DNA of 64,000 nt from NCBI GenBank assembly GCA_021234155.1, contig JAJEKV010000095.1:3174621-3238620 (forward strand), read 5' to 3'. A program made the position numbers and the translations under genes. Shown here piece by piece: positions 47,289 to 57,320 of this stretch (positions within the stretch are counted from its first letter, which is position 1; each line of letters opens with the position of its first letter). The stretch is from Isoetes taiwanensis (Eukaryota > Streptophyta > Lycopodiopsida > Isoetales > Isoetaceae). The notes beneath the pieces were generated by a model. That model was not told the origin of the DNA. It worked only from the letters and a program-made list of their open reading frames with translations, and did no database searches.

Positions 47289-49044
47289 TCCTTACCACCC
47301 GCCTAGGAAATTGTTCCGGCAATTTTTAAGGGCTGCCAAAAGGCGATTTGATATTTTCAGTCAGAAATATCAAGTATGGAAGTCTGGAAACAGATTTGAG
47401 GTTTTTATTTTAAATTCAGTTTTCTAGTTCTGCAGGCGGTTACTACGAGGAAATACTAATTACGAAACTTTTGCCGATGATTATAGGATGAGGCCAGAAA
47501 AGATGACCATAATTACTGGATCAAAGAACTCAGGTTCTTTAAATATCATGAGTGTGGGGTCGATAGCCCTAATCTGGCAGTTCAAACAATAGTTGCTTGC
47601 ATCAGAAATAAGGAAATCCATGATTACATCACATTCAAGGAGACAAATCTAGTAGACAAGGCAAGATCTCCTATTACCTTTTTAGGTTTCAATGGTTGGT
47701 TTAAGCTGCTCCATACTATGAAGAAGAACAATTTTGAGTATACTAAATGCAAAGGCGCCATTCTGGAAATTTACAATGATATGAACAATATCTTGTACCA
47801 ACGAACCTGTCAAGAGGATGATATTGCCAGAAATTTCGTGATTGGCCTCACTGCACTTGAAGTAGGCAATGAAATCTATCCATCTTTTGATCCTACTGAT
47901 GATCTACCAAGCAATGATGATGAAACATGCCTTTTTTCTGAAAAGGATCTGATAGAACCTGATTTCTTCAATATACAGTCACAGTCACCTAACGTGGATA
48001 CTGCTGACAATGAACAACAGCATAATGTTGAGCAAGAGGAGGTCCCCAATCTTACTTTAGGAAACTCATCTTGTTTTCCTATCATCATTGAGCAATCTGT
48101 GGAAGGACTGGCAGCTGCGTACGACCACGCCATTTGGAAAAGTCAAAATTTCGGAGCTTTAGCGCCTATTAATTTGGAGACATGGATTGCACTTGCAGGT
48201 ATAACTAAAGATGAGATCATGAATGCTAAGGCCACTGCCTCCAGACTTGAAAAAACATTTTCCTATATTAACCCTGATGTTAATTTTGATATGTCCTTCT
48301 TTGATGAAGTCTGCATTAAAGATCCAGCTATCCAGGTTTGCCAAAAAGGCCACATGGCCTATCCCAATGAAGAAAGGAATGATTTCTTTTTGAAAAGGAT
48401 GTGGCGCACTCATTGCCCATACTTTAAATGTAAGTGTTTCAAGAACAAAAAATCCACATGCCATTGTGGCATTATTTGGCTGGATCAGGGTATATGGTTT
48501 TTATTAAACCACTTGGATGCTGTTTTTGAAGACTCCACACCAATCATGAAAATGGTGGCAATATATAAGCTCTTGAATAAGGTATTGAAACCGGCTGTTA
48601 TTGGTTATATTTCATACCTTGAAGTACGAAAAGTCATGATCAATATGACTCTCAAATATGCTGAAGATGCTGATGCCAATCTGAAATGTTTATATGGCAA
48701 CAACAGAATGGCTGATATAGTGGAGAAGACTATTAAACCTCTTTCCTTCTTGCACGACAATGCTGAGCAGAATGGAAAAAATCAGGGCTTCAAAAAGCAG
48801 AATGTTTACAAAGCCAAATCTAGCAAGCCTGCACCTAAGTTTACACCTAAGTTGGCTCCAAGAATTCATCGGCCGATCCCCTGCATTGACCAAATGTAAC
48901 AATATCCAGAACAAGAAACCTACCGCTATAGGTGCTGGAAACATGGAGGAAATGAACACAATCACTAAAGGTGGGAGCAAGATCATTACACTTGTGGAAA
49001 ATACTCCAGCTAATATTGAAATTGTGGAGGATTCTCAGGAATAA
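47289..49044 (+). pseudogene. Upstream exons of the Penelope-like gene with CxC cysteine cluster
   Basis: Exon-like pieces follow splice-acceptor-like sites. 47289-47400 gives DPYHPPRKLFRQFLRAAKRR. From about 47490 the frame DEARKDDHNYWIKELRFFK runs without stop to 48899, then a one-base shift continues to 49044. The 393-codon open part includes an acidic region and then CPYFKCKCFKNKKSTCHCG (about 48417-48473), a C-x4-C-x-C-x8-C-x-C cluster that probably binds zinc. Its C-terminus is Lys/Pro-rich. It lies directly upstream of the RT and probably forms one spliced protein with it. I do not recognise the family beyond the cysteine cluster. Confidence 0.6.
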
Positions 49045-49192
49045 TGTACTACAGTATAGTACATGACATTTGTCAATCGACTTTTTCTTGCAATTTCAAT
49101 ACAAAGACTATAGTTTTTTTTGAAACATGTATATAAAGTGATAATTAAAATTGCTGATTGCTTGTATGTTGCTAATAATCTGCATTGTGTAG

Positions 49193-51252
49193 GTACAGTC
49201 CAGACTCATTACTAAAGATGCAAACGGCAAAAGACATCTGAAAAATATTAAGGATACAAATGACAGAAAAATTGTGCATTTCACTTTCATATCCAAGGCA
49301 GTGGAAAAGATAGATATCAGAAAAATCTTCACATTAATACTAGAAGAGACATTACAGGAAAAAGGCACAGAATTGGTGGAGAACACCACGTTCGCATGGA
49401 GATATATTGAGCAGATAAAAGATAAGGTTTATAGACCCTTTATTATTTTTGCTGAAGATAATGAAGCTAGGTGTCCATGCCTAAATCCCAACCTGCAAAA
49501 ATACATAGACCCAAAGATTGGGCATGTGAGAACAACAGACTTGGGAATTATCCACTGCATGAAATTAAGAAAGGCATTTGCCAAAGGTCTAAACCACATC
49601 CCAGATTGTGGCCTCAGCATACAAAGTTTTCGTGAAGAATTTCTCAAACTTTGCAAACAATTTTGGGATGTCCACAAATATGAAACCATGGACCTGACAG
49701 ACATAGATACCAGTAATATTACTGAGATGCTACTGCAATATGCCCATAATGAAATTGTACAGCTAAAGGAAAGTCTACCTAACAGAAGGTTTTTGTGGGA
49801 TGACAAACAAGTCAAAAAGAACTTGGAATGGTTAACACATAACCTATTCATATCTGGTTTGGACAAAGCCAATAACAATCCGACCTTTATATGCCAAAAA
49901 CATATCCGTGAGATGGCAAGGGCAAGGCTTGAAGGGCCCGACTTTGAGTTAACTCAATGTACTTCTGAGCAAATAAAGGATGTATGCAGCAAGTTTATAC
50001 AAGAATCCTTGGATGTAGAACATGACAAAAATGGTAAATTACCGTACCTAATGGCTTGTTACAAAGCACATAAAGCGGAATACAGGTGGTTAACAAATGC
50101 AAGTGACTCTATCTTCTCATATGGGGCACGATGGATTACTGCAGTATTAAATGATATTATTGTGATCTGGCCTCAACTATGCCTAAGGCAAACTGCCCCT
50201 TACAGGTTGTTTAACAGAAACAAGATCAACGCATCATGGATGGTGAGCTCCTCATATGAGGTAATTCTGAATCTCCCATACAAAATAAGCAGTGTTTTCT
50301 CAGCAGATATAACAAGATGCTACGAAAATATACCAATATTTGGAGAAGATGGAATCATAGAAATCATGAATGATGTCATTGAACTAGCATGGGAACATAT
50401 GAGAAAAGACCAGCACCTTCTGTACATGCTGATAAAAGACAAGGCAGGAAAATTTGAAATAAAATGGGAAAGACACTTGAAAAAAGACTTGAACAAAACA
50501 TGCTAGACTGTGGTTGAAAAGGAAAAATTTAAAACTATAAACGAATGGTTATTATCACACTGCTTCCTACAATCAGGTACTGATATATGGCGTCAGAAGA
50601 AAGGTATCCCTATGGGATTTTCGTGTAGCCCAGCATGGTGTAATTTATACCTTGCTTGGCACGAATTAAGGTTTATGCTGAAACTTGCTCACAGCGGTAG
50701 ATTCAATGATATTAAGAAATTTGAAACAGCTGCAAGGTACATTGATGACCTCAGTATACTGAATGCAAATAACATTGGAGAGTTCTTTGATAAGCAGGCA
50801 GAGACTACTGTATACAACATGCATCATCTTGGCATAAAAGATGAAACTGAATATGAAACAGATGGAGATGAAACGCATGGTTACAGCATTAACTTCCTTA
50901 ATGTCAACATAAGGGTGATGGACAGAAATAGAGGTCTCTTTGAGATTTCAAGATATGATAAAAGAAACAAACTGCCTTTTGAGGTATACAAGTTTGTAAA
51001 AGCAGATAGTTGTAGACCATACTGGCATGCACTAAAAGTGATAATTTCGCAAATTCTACCATATGTTTACGCACATTCGATCACGCTAAAGCTGCTGAAG
51101 ATATACTTAACCTAATTGATACCTTTGCTAAGAATGGTTTCGGCAAGAAAGAATTATGCAGAACAGTCCTGAGATATCTACAGGAAGAACAATTTTCTGG
51201 GGTTCTATACAACATTGGGGATATGATACAAACTCTGAAGAGATTGATGTAA
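49193..51252 (+). pseudogene. Penelope-like reverse transcriptase with in-frame stop and frameshift
   Basis: The exon begins after TGCATTGTGTAG at 49192. RT motifs in order: ISGLDKANNNPTFICQKHI (motif 1), LPYLMACYKAHKAEYRWLT (motif 2), VFSADITRCYENIP (motif A, Asp present), GIPMGFSCSPAWCNLYL (motif B), ARYIDDLSILN (catalytic DD), INFLNVNIRV (motif D), then VYKFVKADSCRPYWHA and a thumb with HAKAAEDILNLIDTFAKNGF. This order and the late [YF]xKxxxxxRYxxxxxHxxK-type segment suit Penelope-like RTs. A single TAG at 50504-50506 splits the open frame between motifs A and B. A one-base shift near 51075 separates the thumb, and the protein would then end at 51252. All catalytic residues are otherwise preserved. 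Confidence 0.85.
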
Positions 51253-51407
51253 TTACAAATAAAGTGTAGAGATCAGAAATAAAAGCATTGTGAGGGTAGG
51301 GCCTTTGCTACAGCAAGGCCCTACACTCCTTGCTGTATGTATTGCAGTTATATTGACCTATTTAGGCTTGACTAGCAATAGCCCACCGAACAACGGTTGG
51401 AGGTAGG

Positions 51408-51812
51408 ATTTTTTTATTAGATGGCTTGTTAATGGGCTGTAAAATTCAAGCAGTAAATACAAAAATATGTTGGTCTAAGCATTACCCCTTATTGTGGTAA
51501 AATGATTATAGACGCTTATATTATACAGAACTTTACATAATGTAAGAAAAAATAGAACTAGGGTTTATGGAATGAAAATGTTAGGGTTTCATCCTCACGA
51601 AACCCTCAACTAGGTAACGTGGATGGATGGAGATGCAACTGCTTTTAGCAAGAATGATAACTAGATACAGATAAGCTGGATTTAGAACACGACCAGTGTG
51701 GTGCAACCCTACTAAGGACAGAGATTGCAGATAAATAGCAGTAATATGAAGCATAGAGGCTTATACCTGTGCTGGTCTCCCGCTGCCGGAAATGTTCTGC
51801 TATTGGTTTCAA
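51408..51812 (+). mobile_element. Penelope-like element copy 2, first segment
   Basis: Near identical to 45081-45475 (about 400 bp), including TTAATGGGCTGTAAAATTC and CTCCCGCTGCCGGAAATG. It is cut at TTGGTTTCAA by the TIR composite. It contains one extra phrase (CGAAACCCTCAACTAGGTAACG) where copy 1 has CGAAAAGGTAACG. Confidence 0.88.
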
Positions 51813-52719
51813 TATGTAGCATAATAACAGGGGGTTTTCTTTGTGTTTTTGTACGCTTTTAACTAAGGTTTTCCTAAGATTTCATGGCGTATTCGAATAG
51901 ATGTACTAATGCGTACATCTAGAGTGCGTCATTTCTTAGTCGTTGATTTAGCTTTTTTTTTTCAATGGTCCAACATCCAAGGGCTCACAACAAAAGCCCT
52001 CTTTTTATTTTAGGGGCTGAACATGCAAGCCTCGTGGATAGCATTTTAGGGCACGAAACAGAGCTTGCAAATCTGCAACAACAGGGATTAGCAAGATAAA
52101 ATTACAATCCACAATCTTGTTGGAGCGATTTAGGTCAAAGACCTCTTCTTCTTTTAAGTGATTGCATCTCCAATCTTTGGCTTCAGTTTGGGGCAAGCAT
52201 TACAAGAGTTATAGGTCCGACAGAGTGGAAAAGGTCATTTTGCAGCAGAATCTGAGAAGCAATCTAAGTATGGCGCATTACCCCATTCAAAACTCCGATT
52301 AGGCTCCTGGTTAATTTGTTTGTCCTCATGCCCTGAGTAAATCGCCATCAGAGCAAGTAAAGGCAGATCAGAGCAGAGGTAGATGATCGGGAGGTTCAAG
52401 CAGAGGTAGATGGTCGGGAGGTTCAACGGAGGATACATGGGTTCTGCTCCATTGCAACAGGGTTCTGGCAGGCTGAGGGCTAGCGCACAGGACACCGGAG
52501 ATGTTTTAATGTCTGGGAGTTCATAGTATTCTCTCATGCTCCTTTTCATGCTCCAAAGGTACTGAGGAAGTCTGGGCATTTTTGTGTCACCGCAAATCTT
52601 TTGTGTCAGACTGCCATGCACTTCTACAATTGCACTTCTACAATGTGCACTGTGATGAAGACTCAGCAGAGGTATCGAGTACTTTTTTGTGTAGATGGGC
52701 ATGAATGCCTTGCATGCAT

Positions 52720-53720
52720 ACCTTTTCTTGTTTACTGTTCAATGAATTGAGTCCTTACATTGATGCTGCACTAACTATGAATCAAGGGTTGGCTGGAGTT
52801 TCTTGGCATGCAAAGCAAAGATATTCTTCAAAAGGCCTCCCGAAAGTCGAAGAAGGTTCTTGGAGCAGCTCTAGTATTTGGATTAGCGATGCAAATCAGG
52901 TCCCTTCTTGAATGCCTCTTAGCTCTTATGGTTCTGGTGTTCCATACTTTGACCGAAGTATTATGTGTGGCGGGATGTACATGACAGGAACCGCTTTTAC
53001 TACTGTGCTTCTATTGCGTGGAGTAGTTGCGTAACATGTTATTAATCCGCCCAAACAGTCTCTGTCTTCGCGGACATACAAAGTAGTGAGATAAAAAGGA
53101 TAGAATTTTCGATGAATTTAATGACCTTTCGGTTGTTTATCGTCGGTAGATTGCCAAAAGACTTTATAGACCATATATAATCCTGCGACCCTTTATGTAT
53201 TAAGATGGTTTTTCAAATCTGCAACCTTCTTACCTGTTTCTTGACAAAGAGCACCGAGGTTTCGTGGAATTCTCAGATGATACAAGCACTTTAGCTGTAG
53301 GTTCTTCTACGGACAATATTTTGCCAAGTGAGCAAGTGGAAGCAAGTGGCAATGATCTATTGTTGGGTGCATCTGAAAAGGAAGATAGTCGAGCTACCAT
53401 AAGTAATGGCTCATATGCATCTGGGCATAGCATTGTGGACGCTAGCCAACATGACATGACAACAATGCAAAGACAGAAGCCTGTCTTAGCAATTGATGAT
53501 CTTCTTGGACTGAGTTTGGCACCAGAGGCATCTCCAGCACTGAAGCTTAATCCAAAGCCTATGCTTGACCCATCGTTGTTTCAGAGGAAGTGGAGTTATA
53601 TTAGAGTTTTCTTGTTGTCCATGTAATTCAAATTTACAGAGCTGCAGGTTGTAATGCAAGCAGCTCTAGTGTTGAACAGGAATCAGCTCTAGTGTTGAAC
53701 AGGAATGGAATTCCTGTAAT
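52720..53720 (+). pseudogene. AP4B1: AP-4 adaptor complex beta subunit gene fragment
   Basis: Reading frames, with shifts, match consecutive parts of plant AP-4 beta. 52830-52880 gives FFKRPPES then KKVLGAALVFGLA; 52970-53010 gives DVHD...FYY; 53040-53070 gives HVINPPKQS. Then FADIQSSEIK and IFDEFNDLSVVY follow at 53078-53160. From about 53221 an open stretch to 53626 gives YLFLDKEHRG, FVEFSDDT, DDLLGLSLAP and LNPKPMLDPSLFQRKW (hinge and start of the appendage). Only the later half of the protein is represented, exons run together without visible introns, and several frameshifts break it. It is a captured or retrocopied host fragment, not a gene. Confidence 0.78.
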
Positions 53721-54222
53721 CTGTGCACATATGTTTGGTGTTAAGTAGTCTGTCTGTACATGTTTGACTGTTTGACTTCAACGGAATACAATTGAGACAA
53801 CCTTTGGGTGAGGTGGAAAATGGGGTTTGACCCCATCTCGTTTTTAGATGAACGGCTATAGTTTGTGGGTTTGGAATAATCCATGGAATATTACTTGGAT
53901 CAAGGGCCAGGGTTAGACGAGCATTGAGGGTTAGACGAATATGAGAACCCCTTATGCTAGTTTGTGTATACGTTTTCATTTGCATTGTTTTTATGATTTT
54001 TATATTCTATAGGCCCTAAATTTCCTGTTCTTCACATATTTCACAAACATATAACAATATATAACAAATAAACAATGATTATATGACTTTTTTTTAGTTT
54101 AGATGCTACATATTCACTCAAGGGAGTTTGAACTATGTATATGTTGTATTGTTGCTTGTTTCTTTATTTGGTTTTGTTTTCTTTTGTTAGGGCCCGAAGG
54201 GCCAAAAAATTTTTTTAGTATA
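53721..54222. other. Unassigned spacer between the AP-4 fragment and MITE 1
   Basis: AT-rich. A small hairpin GGGCCCGAAGGGCC at 54191-54204 resembles GGCCCCGAGGGGCC at 56040-56053 just beyond MITE 2. The two may be outer parts of the MITE ends. Confidence 0.4.
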
Positions 54223-54677
54223 ACTACCAACTCATAACTATCATTAACATTAATTATTCCAAACCATTGCATTCCACACTTAAAAATAAAATTCCCCCTT
54301 AAACCCCCTTTGGTTTGGGTGCATATTCACACGGGGGGTGACGTAAGGCGGCGAGAGCCCCTAAAATCATGTTATACATATACAAAATCAATACCATATA
54401 GTACATTCTCTCAAATCTTATAGTATTTCGCAAATTGTGTTATACAGTATACCAAAACTTGTACAGGCATACCCCACAAATGAGGATCACTATGTACGGT
54501 CTAGATCGAGGAATAAAAGGCATATATGCTCATCCGACAGCTCTCGATGCCCGGAGTCACCCCCCGTGTGAATATGCACCCAAACCAAAGGGGGTTTAAG
54601 GGGGAATTTTATTTTTAAGTGTGGAATGCAATGGTTTGGAATAATTAATGTTAATGATAGTTATGAGTTGGTAGTTA
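54223..54677. mobile_element. Foldback MITE 1
   Basis: Arms of about 118 bp are almost perfect inverse copies: 54223-54341 and 54556-54677. Both contain CCCCCTTTGGTTTGGGTGCA and TATTCACACGGGGGGTGAC. The 0.21-kb centre is AT-rich and non-coding. It shares arms' inner half and centre with MITE 2. Confidence 0.9.
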
Positions 54678-55370
54678 AACATGGCTACTAGAAGGAAGCT
54701 AGATCTAGAAGCTAGTATGGCTCCCAAGAGAAAGAAGATTTGGGAATTTCGTAGAGTTGCACAGGCTGCAAAACCAACTGATAATTCAGAAAGTTCCAAG
54801 AAGGATAAGGGGGCAGAGAGCTTAGCTGGGAAAAATGGAGAAGGCAATAGTAAGGCTGGTAAAGAGCATTCTACTAGTAATAAAGGCTATGGAGAATTCC
54901 CTGCAAACAAAGAGGCTGACTCAAAAGAAGATGATGGATCTGGAGCAATGGCCAAACAACACAAGGAAATCCCCTCCGAGCTTAAATTTATTCAAAGTTA
55001 ATGCTTACCAAAGTGATTTTACCCAATTGCCTGATGGGTTGTAAAATTATTTGAATCTAATTACGTATATTCAACTTAATGTGCTTTAGTAGAATTCGAT
55101 CTGTAAGTATTAGAATACATTTAATGAGGTTGATCCTGATTTGCTTAATAGAAAGCTAATTTATAGATCATCTTGGGGCGACATTGTAGAGCTTGCTGGC
55201 TTGATGTTAACTCAGGATAATGTTTATGGAATAGTCCTATGTGTAGCTACTCTTGTATGATTAAATAGAGTTTAACTGCTGAATGAGAAAAGAAATATGC
55301 AGAAATACCCTTCATAATGCATATAGGCAGAAATATCTCTGGTCTGGATCTATGTTACATATGAAGGTAA
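54678..55370 (+). mobile_element. Penelope-like element copy 2, second segment
   Basis: Matches 45496-46187 closely, from AAACATGGCTACTAGAAGG to ATGAAGGTAATCA. It contains the same lysine-rich frame (54681-55001, starting MATRRKLDLEAS), truncated near its end by a small indel. It is bounded by MITE 1 on the left and MITE 2 on the right. Confidence 0.88.
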
Positions 55371-55374
55371 TCAC

Positions 55375-56020
55375 AACCAACACATAATTACCATTGACAT
55401 TAACAACCAACACATAATTACCATTGACATCCAACATATAAAAATTAAATCCCCCAACACATAACAACCAACACATAACAACCATTGACATTAACAACCA
55501 ACACATAATTACCATTGACATTAATTAACACAACCATTGAGTCCAACACATTTAAATTAAAATCCCCCTTAAACCCCCTTTGGTTTGGGTGCATATTCAC
55601 ACGGGGAGTGACTCCGGGCAACGAGAGCTGTTGGATAGGCATATTCACTCCTTATTCCTTAATCTATATCGTACGTAAAGTTCCTCGTTTGTGGGGTATG
55701 CAAGTACAAAATTTGCTATACTGTATACTAAGATTCACAAAATACTATAAGATTTCAAGCGGAATACTATATGGTGTTGATTTCATATGTGCAAAATACA
55801 ATTATGAGGGCTCTCGCTGCCCTACATCACCCCCCGTGTGAATATGCACCCAAACCAAAGGGGGTTTAAGGGGGATTTTAATTTAAATGTGTTGGACTCA
55901 ATGGTTGTGTTAATTAATGTCAATGGTAATTATGTGTTGGTTGTTAATGTCAATGGTTGTTATGTGTTGGTTGTTATGTGTTGGGGATTTAATTTTTATA
56001 TGTTGGATGTTAATGGTTTG
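55375..56020. mobile_element. Foldback MITE 2
   Basis: Arms of about 188 bp: 55424-55611 and 55826-56012, near-perfect inverses, sharing with MITE 1 the inner block CCCCTTTGGTTTGGGTGCAT. The left arm is extended by further copies of a 25-bp unit (AACCAACACATAATTACC...). Its central 0.2 kb is homologous to that of MITE 1 in inverse orientation. No coding. Confidence 0.9.
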
Positions 56021-57139
56021 TGTTGCAAAAAAAACTTTGGCCCCGAGGGGCCTTAGGGACGCCACCCCAAAGGTGACAAAAATTTTAGAATTCAAACCGT
56101 AAAAAAACTAGAATTCATTTGAGGCTTTCATCATTGTAGCTTTTGAATTTGATCACAATAAAACAAATAGAACATAAGTAAAAGTTACCATAAAGATAGA
56201 GCAGATTGATCCATTATTCGAAAGTCATAAAGTTTGCAACACAAAGAAAACCCCCGTTATTATGCTACATATTGTTACTTCCGCTACAACTATTTCTCTT
56301 TCACAATGACACCATTGTTTATCAATCCATATGATTTTGGATGCTCCATCTCTAGCTTAAAGGTAATGCATGATTCACCTTATGGTTCGATTAAAGTTCC
56401 ATTCCTACAATATAAATGCATCCTTGTGGTCGCTTTGACCGGGATCTCATGGACATGGAAAAAGGCGCGGAATAATCCTACATTGTGTGCATAAGAATCC
56501 GTTTGTTGATTGAAGCTAAAGGTCGGCTGCTATGAACAATCCAGGAAGCCAAGAATATCCAAGAGTTGGAAGCAAACAGAGGGCCTAAACTTGAATCAAG
56601 TAAAGCAAATCTTAGGAAGGAAACAAAAGGAGGTTTTGCAAAGACTACATTGTAGAATCAGAAACCAATACCTTGTAAAAAAAAAAACATTATGCTAATC
56701 AAGAAACATTAAAAAACAAATACCTTTGTAAGTGTGAGCAAAAAATCCATCTCGTGGTAGTAAAATCCACTCCGCAATAAGAATCCAAGAGGGCAAGTAC
56801 ACATGCATATGCACACATGCACACACATGCACACATGCACTTGCACTTGCACTTGCACATGCACATGCACATGCACATGCACAATACACATGCACATGCA
56901 TATACATGCACATGCACATGAACATGCACATGCACACACATGCACATGCATACACATGCGCAGTGTTCATGCACAAACACATGCAGAGAAAGACAACAAC
57001 CCTCGGATTGTTCCAACCAACGAAAATCAACGGCCCATAAAGGGTGCACTCTAGAAATACTATTTAGTACACCTCAACGAATACAACAACGAAATCATAG
57101 AAAAACCATGTGAAAAAGCGTATAAAAATCTAAAAGTAA
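56021..57139. other. Right part of the TIR composite, no recognised gene
   Basis: Contains a possible internal TIR at 56239-56271 and a TGCACA microsatellite. Open frames over the microsatellite are Cys/Met/His repeats produced by it. Confidence 0.45.
56795..56962. repeat. (TGCACA)n microsatellite with interruptions
   Basis: About 170 bp of ACATGCAC/TTGCAC units, imperfect towards the right. Confidence 0.95.
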
Positions 57140-57166
57140 CCCCCTGTTATTATGCTACATATTCAA

Positions 57167-57320
57167 TAGGGGATATAAAGATGAGAAAGTCTTAGATCTA
57201 GATCTGATAAAAGACAAGATCAGGAAAAGAATAGGGCAGAATAGTCTGGTCTGGTTTATTCATCCTATTGGGCTATATGCTGGCATTAAATCTCTGCCAG
57301 ACTGAACATGATACATGTGT
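57167..57320 (+). mobile_element. Penelope-like element copy 2, third segment
   Basis: Matches 46190-46335 (TAGGGGATATAAAGATGAG to GATACATGTGT), with a small insertion after GAGAAAGT. It is cut at 57320 by the LTR start of element R. Confidence 0.88.

Larger units (their letters stand above)
45081..51407 (+). mobile_element. Penelope-like retroelement, copy 1
   Basis: About 6.3 kb from AGATGGCTTGTTAATGGGC to the point where the same sequence starts again (51419). It contains a lysine-rich first open region, an intron-bearing gene with Cys-rich domain and a reverse transcriptase. It ends with AATAAA signals at about 51258 and 51279. The head-to-tail second copy (direct repeat or pLTR-like arrangement) and the RT type suit the Penelope-like class. 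No GIY-YIG endonuclease motif is visible, so an endonuclease-less PLE or an rvt-type cellular RT remains possible. Confidence 0.62.
51813..57161. mobile_element. TIR-bounded composite DNA element, about 5.3 kb
   Basis: The left end TATGTAGCATAATAACAGGG is matched by its exact inverse at 57140-57161. Weaker matching continues about 100 bp inward on both sides. The flanks show TTCAA at 51808-51812 and again at 57162-57166, a candidate 5-bp target duplication. A second possible right end lies at 56250-56271 and matches the left end further inward. Inside are an AP-4 beta fragment, two foldback MITEs and a 0.7-kb piece of the Penelope-like element. No transposase was found, so it is non-autonomous. 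The internal history is unresolved. Confidence 0.55.

Noticed and set aside
49193-51252. Telomerase reverse transcriptase
   Set aside because: RT motifs are present but no TERT-specific T motif or TEN/TRBD region is visible, and the gene lies in a tandemly repeated mobile unit.
56699-57054. Cys/Met/Val/His-rich open frames resembling metal-binding proteins
   Set aside because: They are translations of the TGCACA microsatellite.
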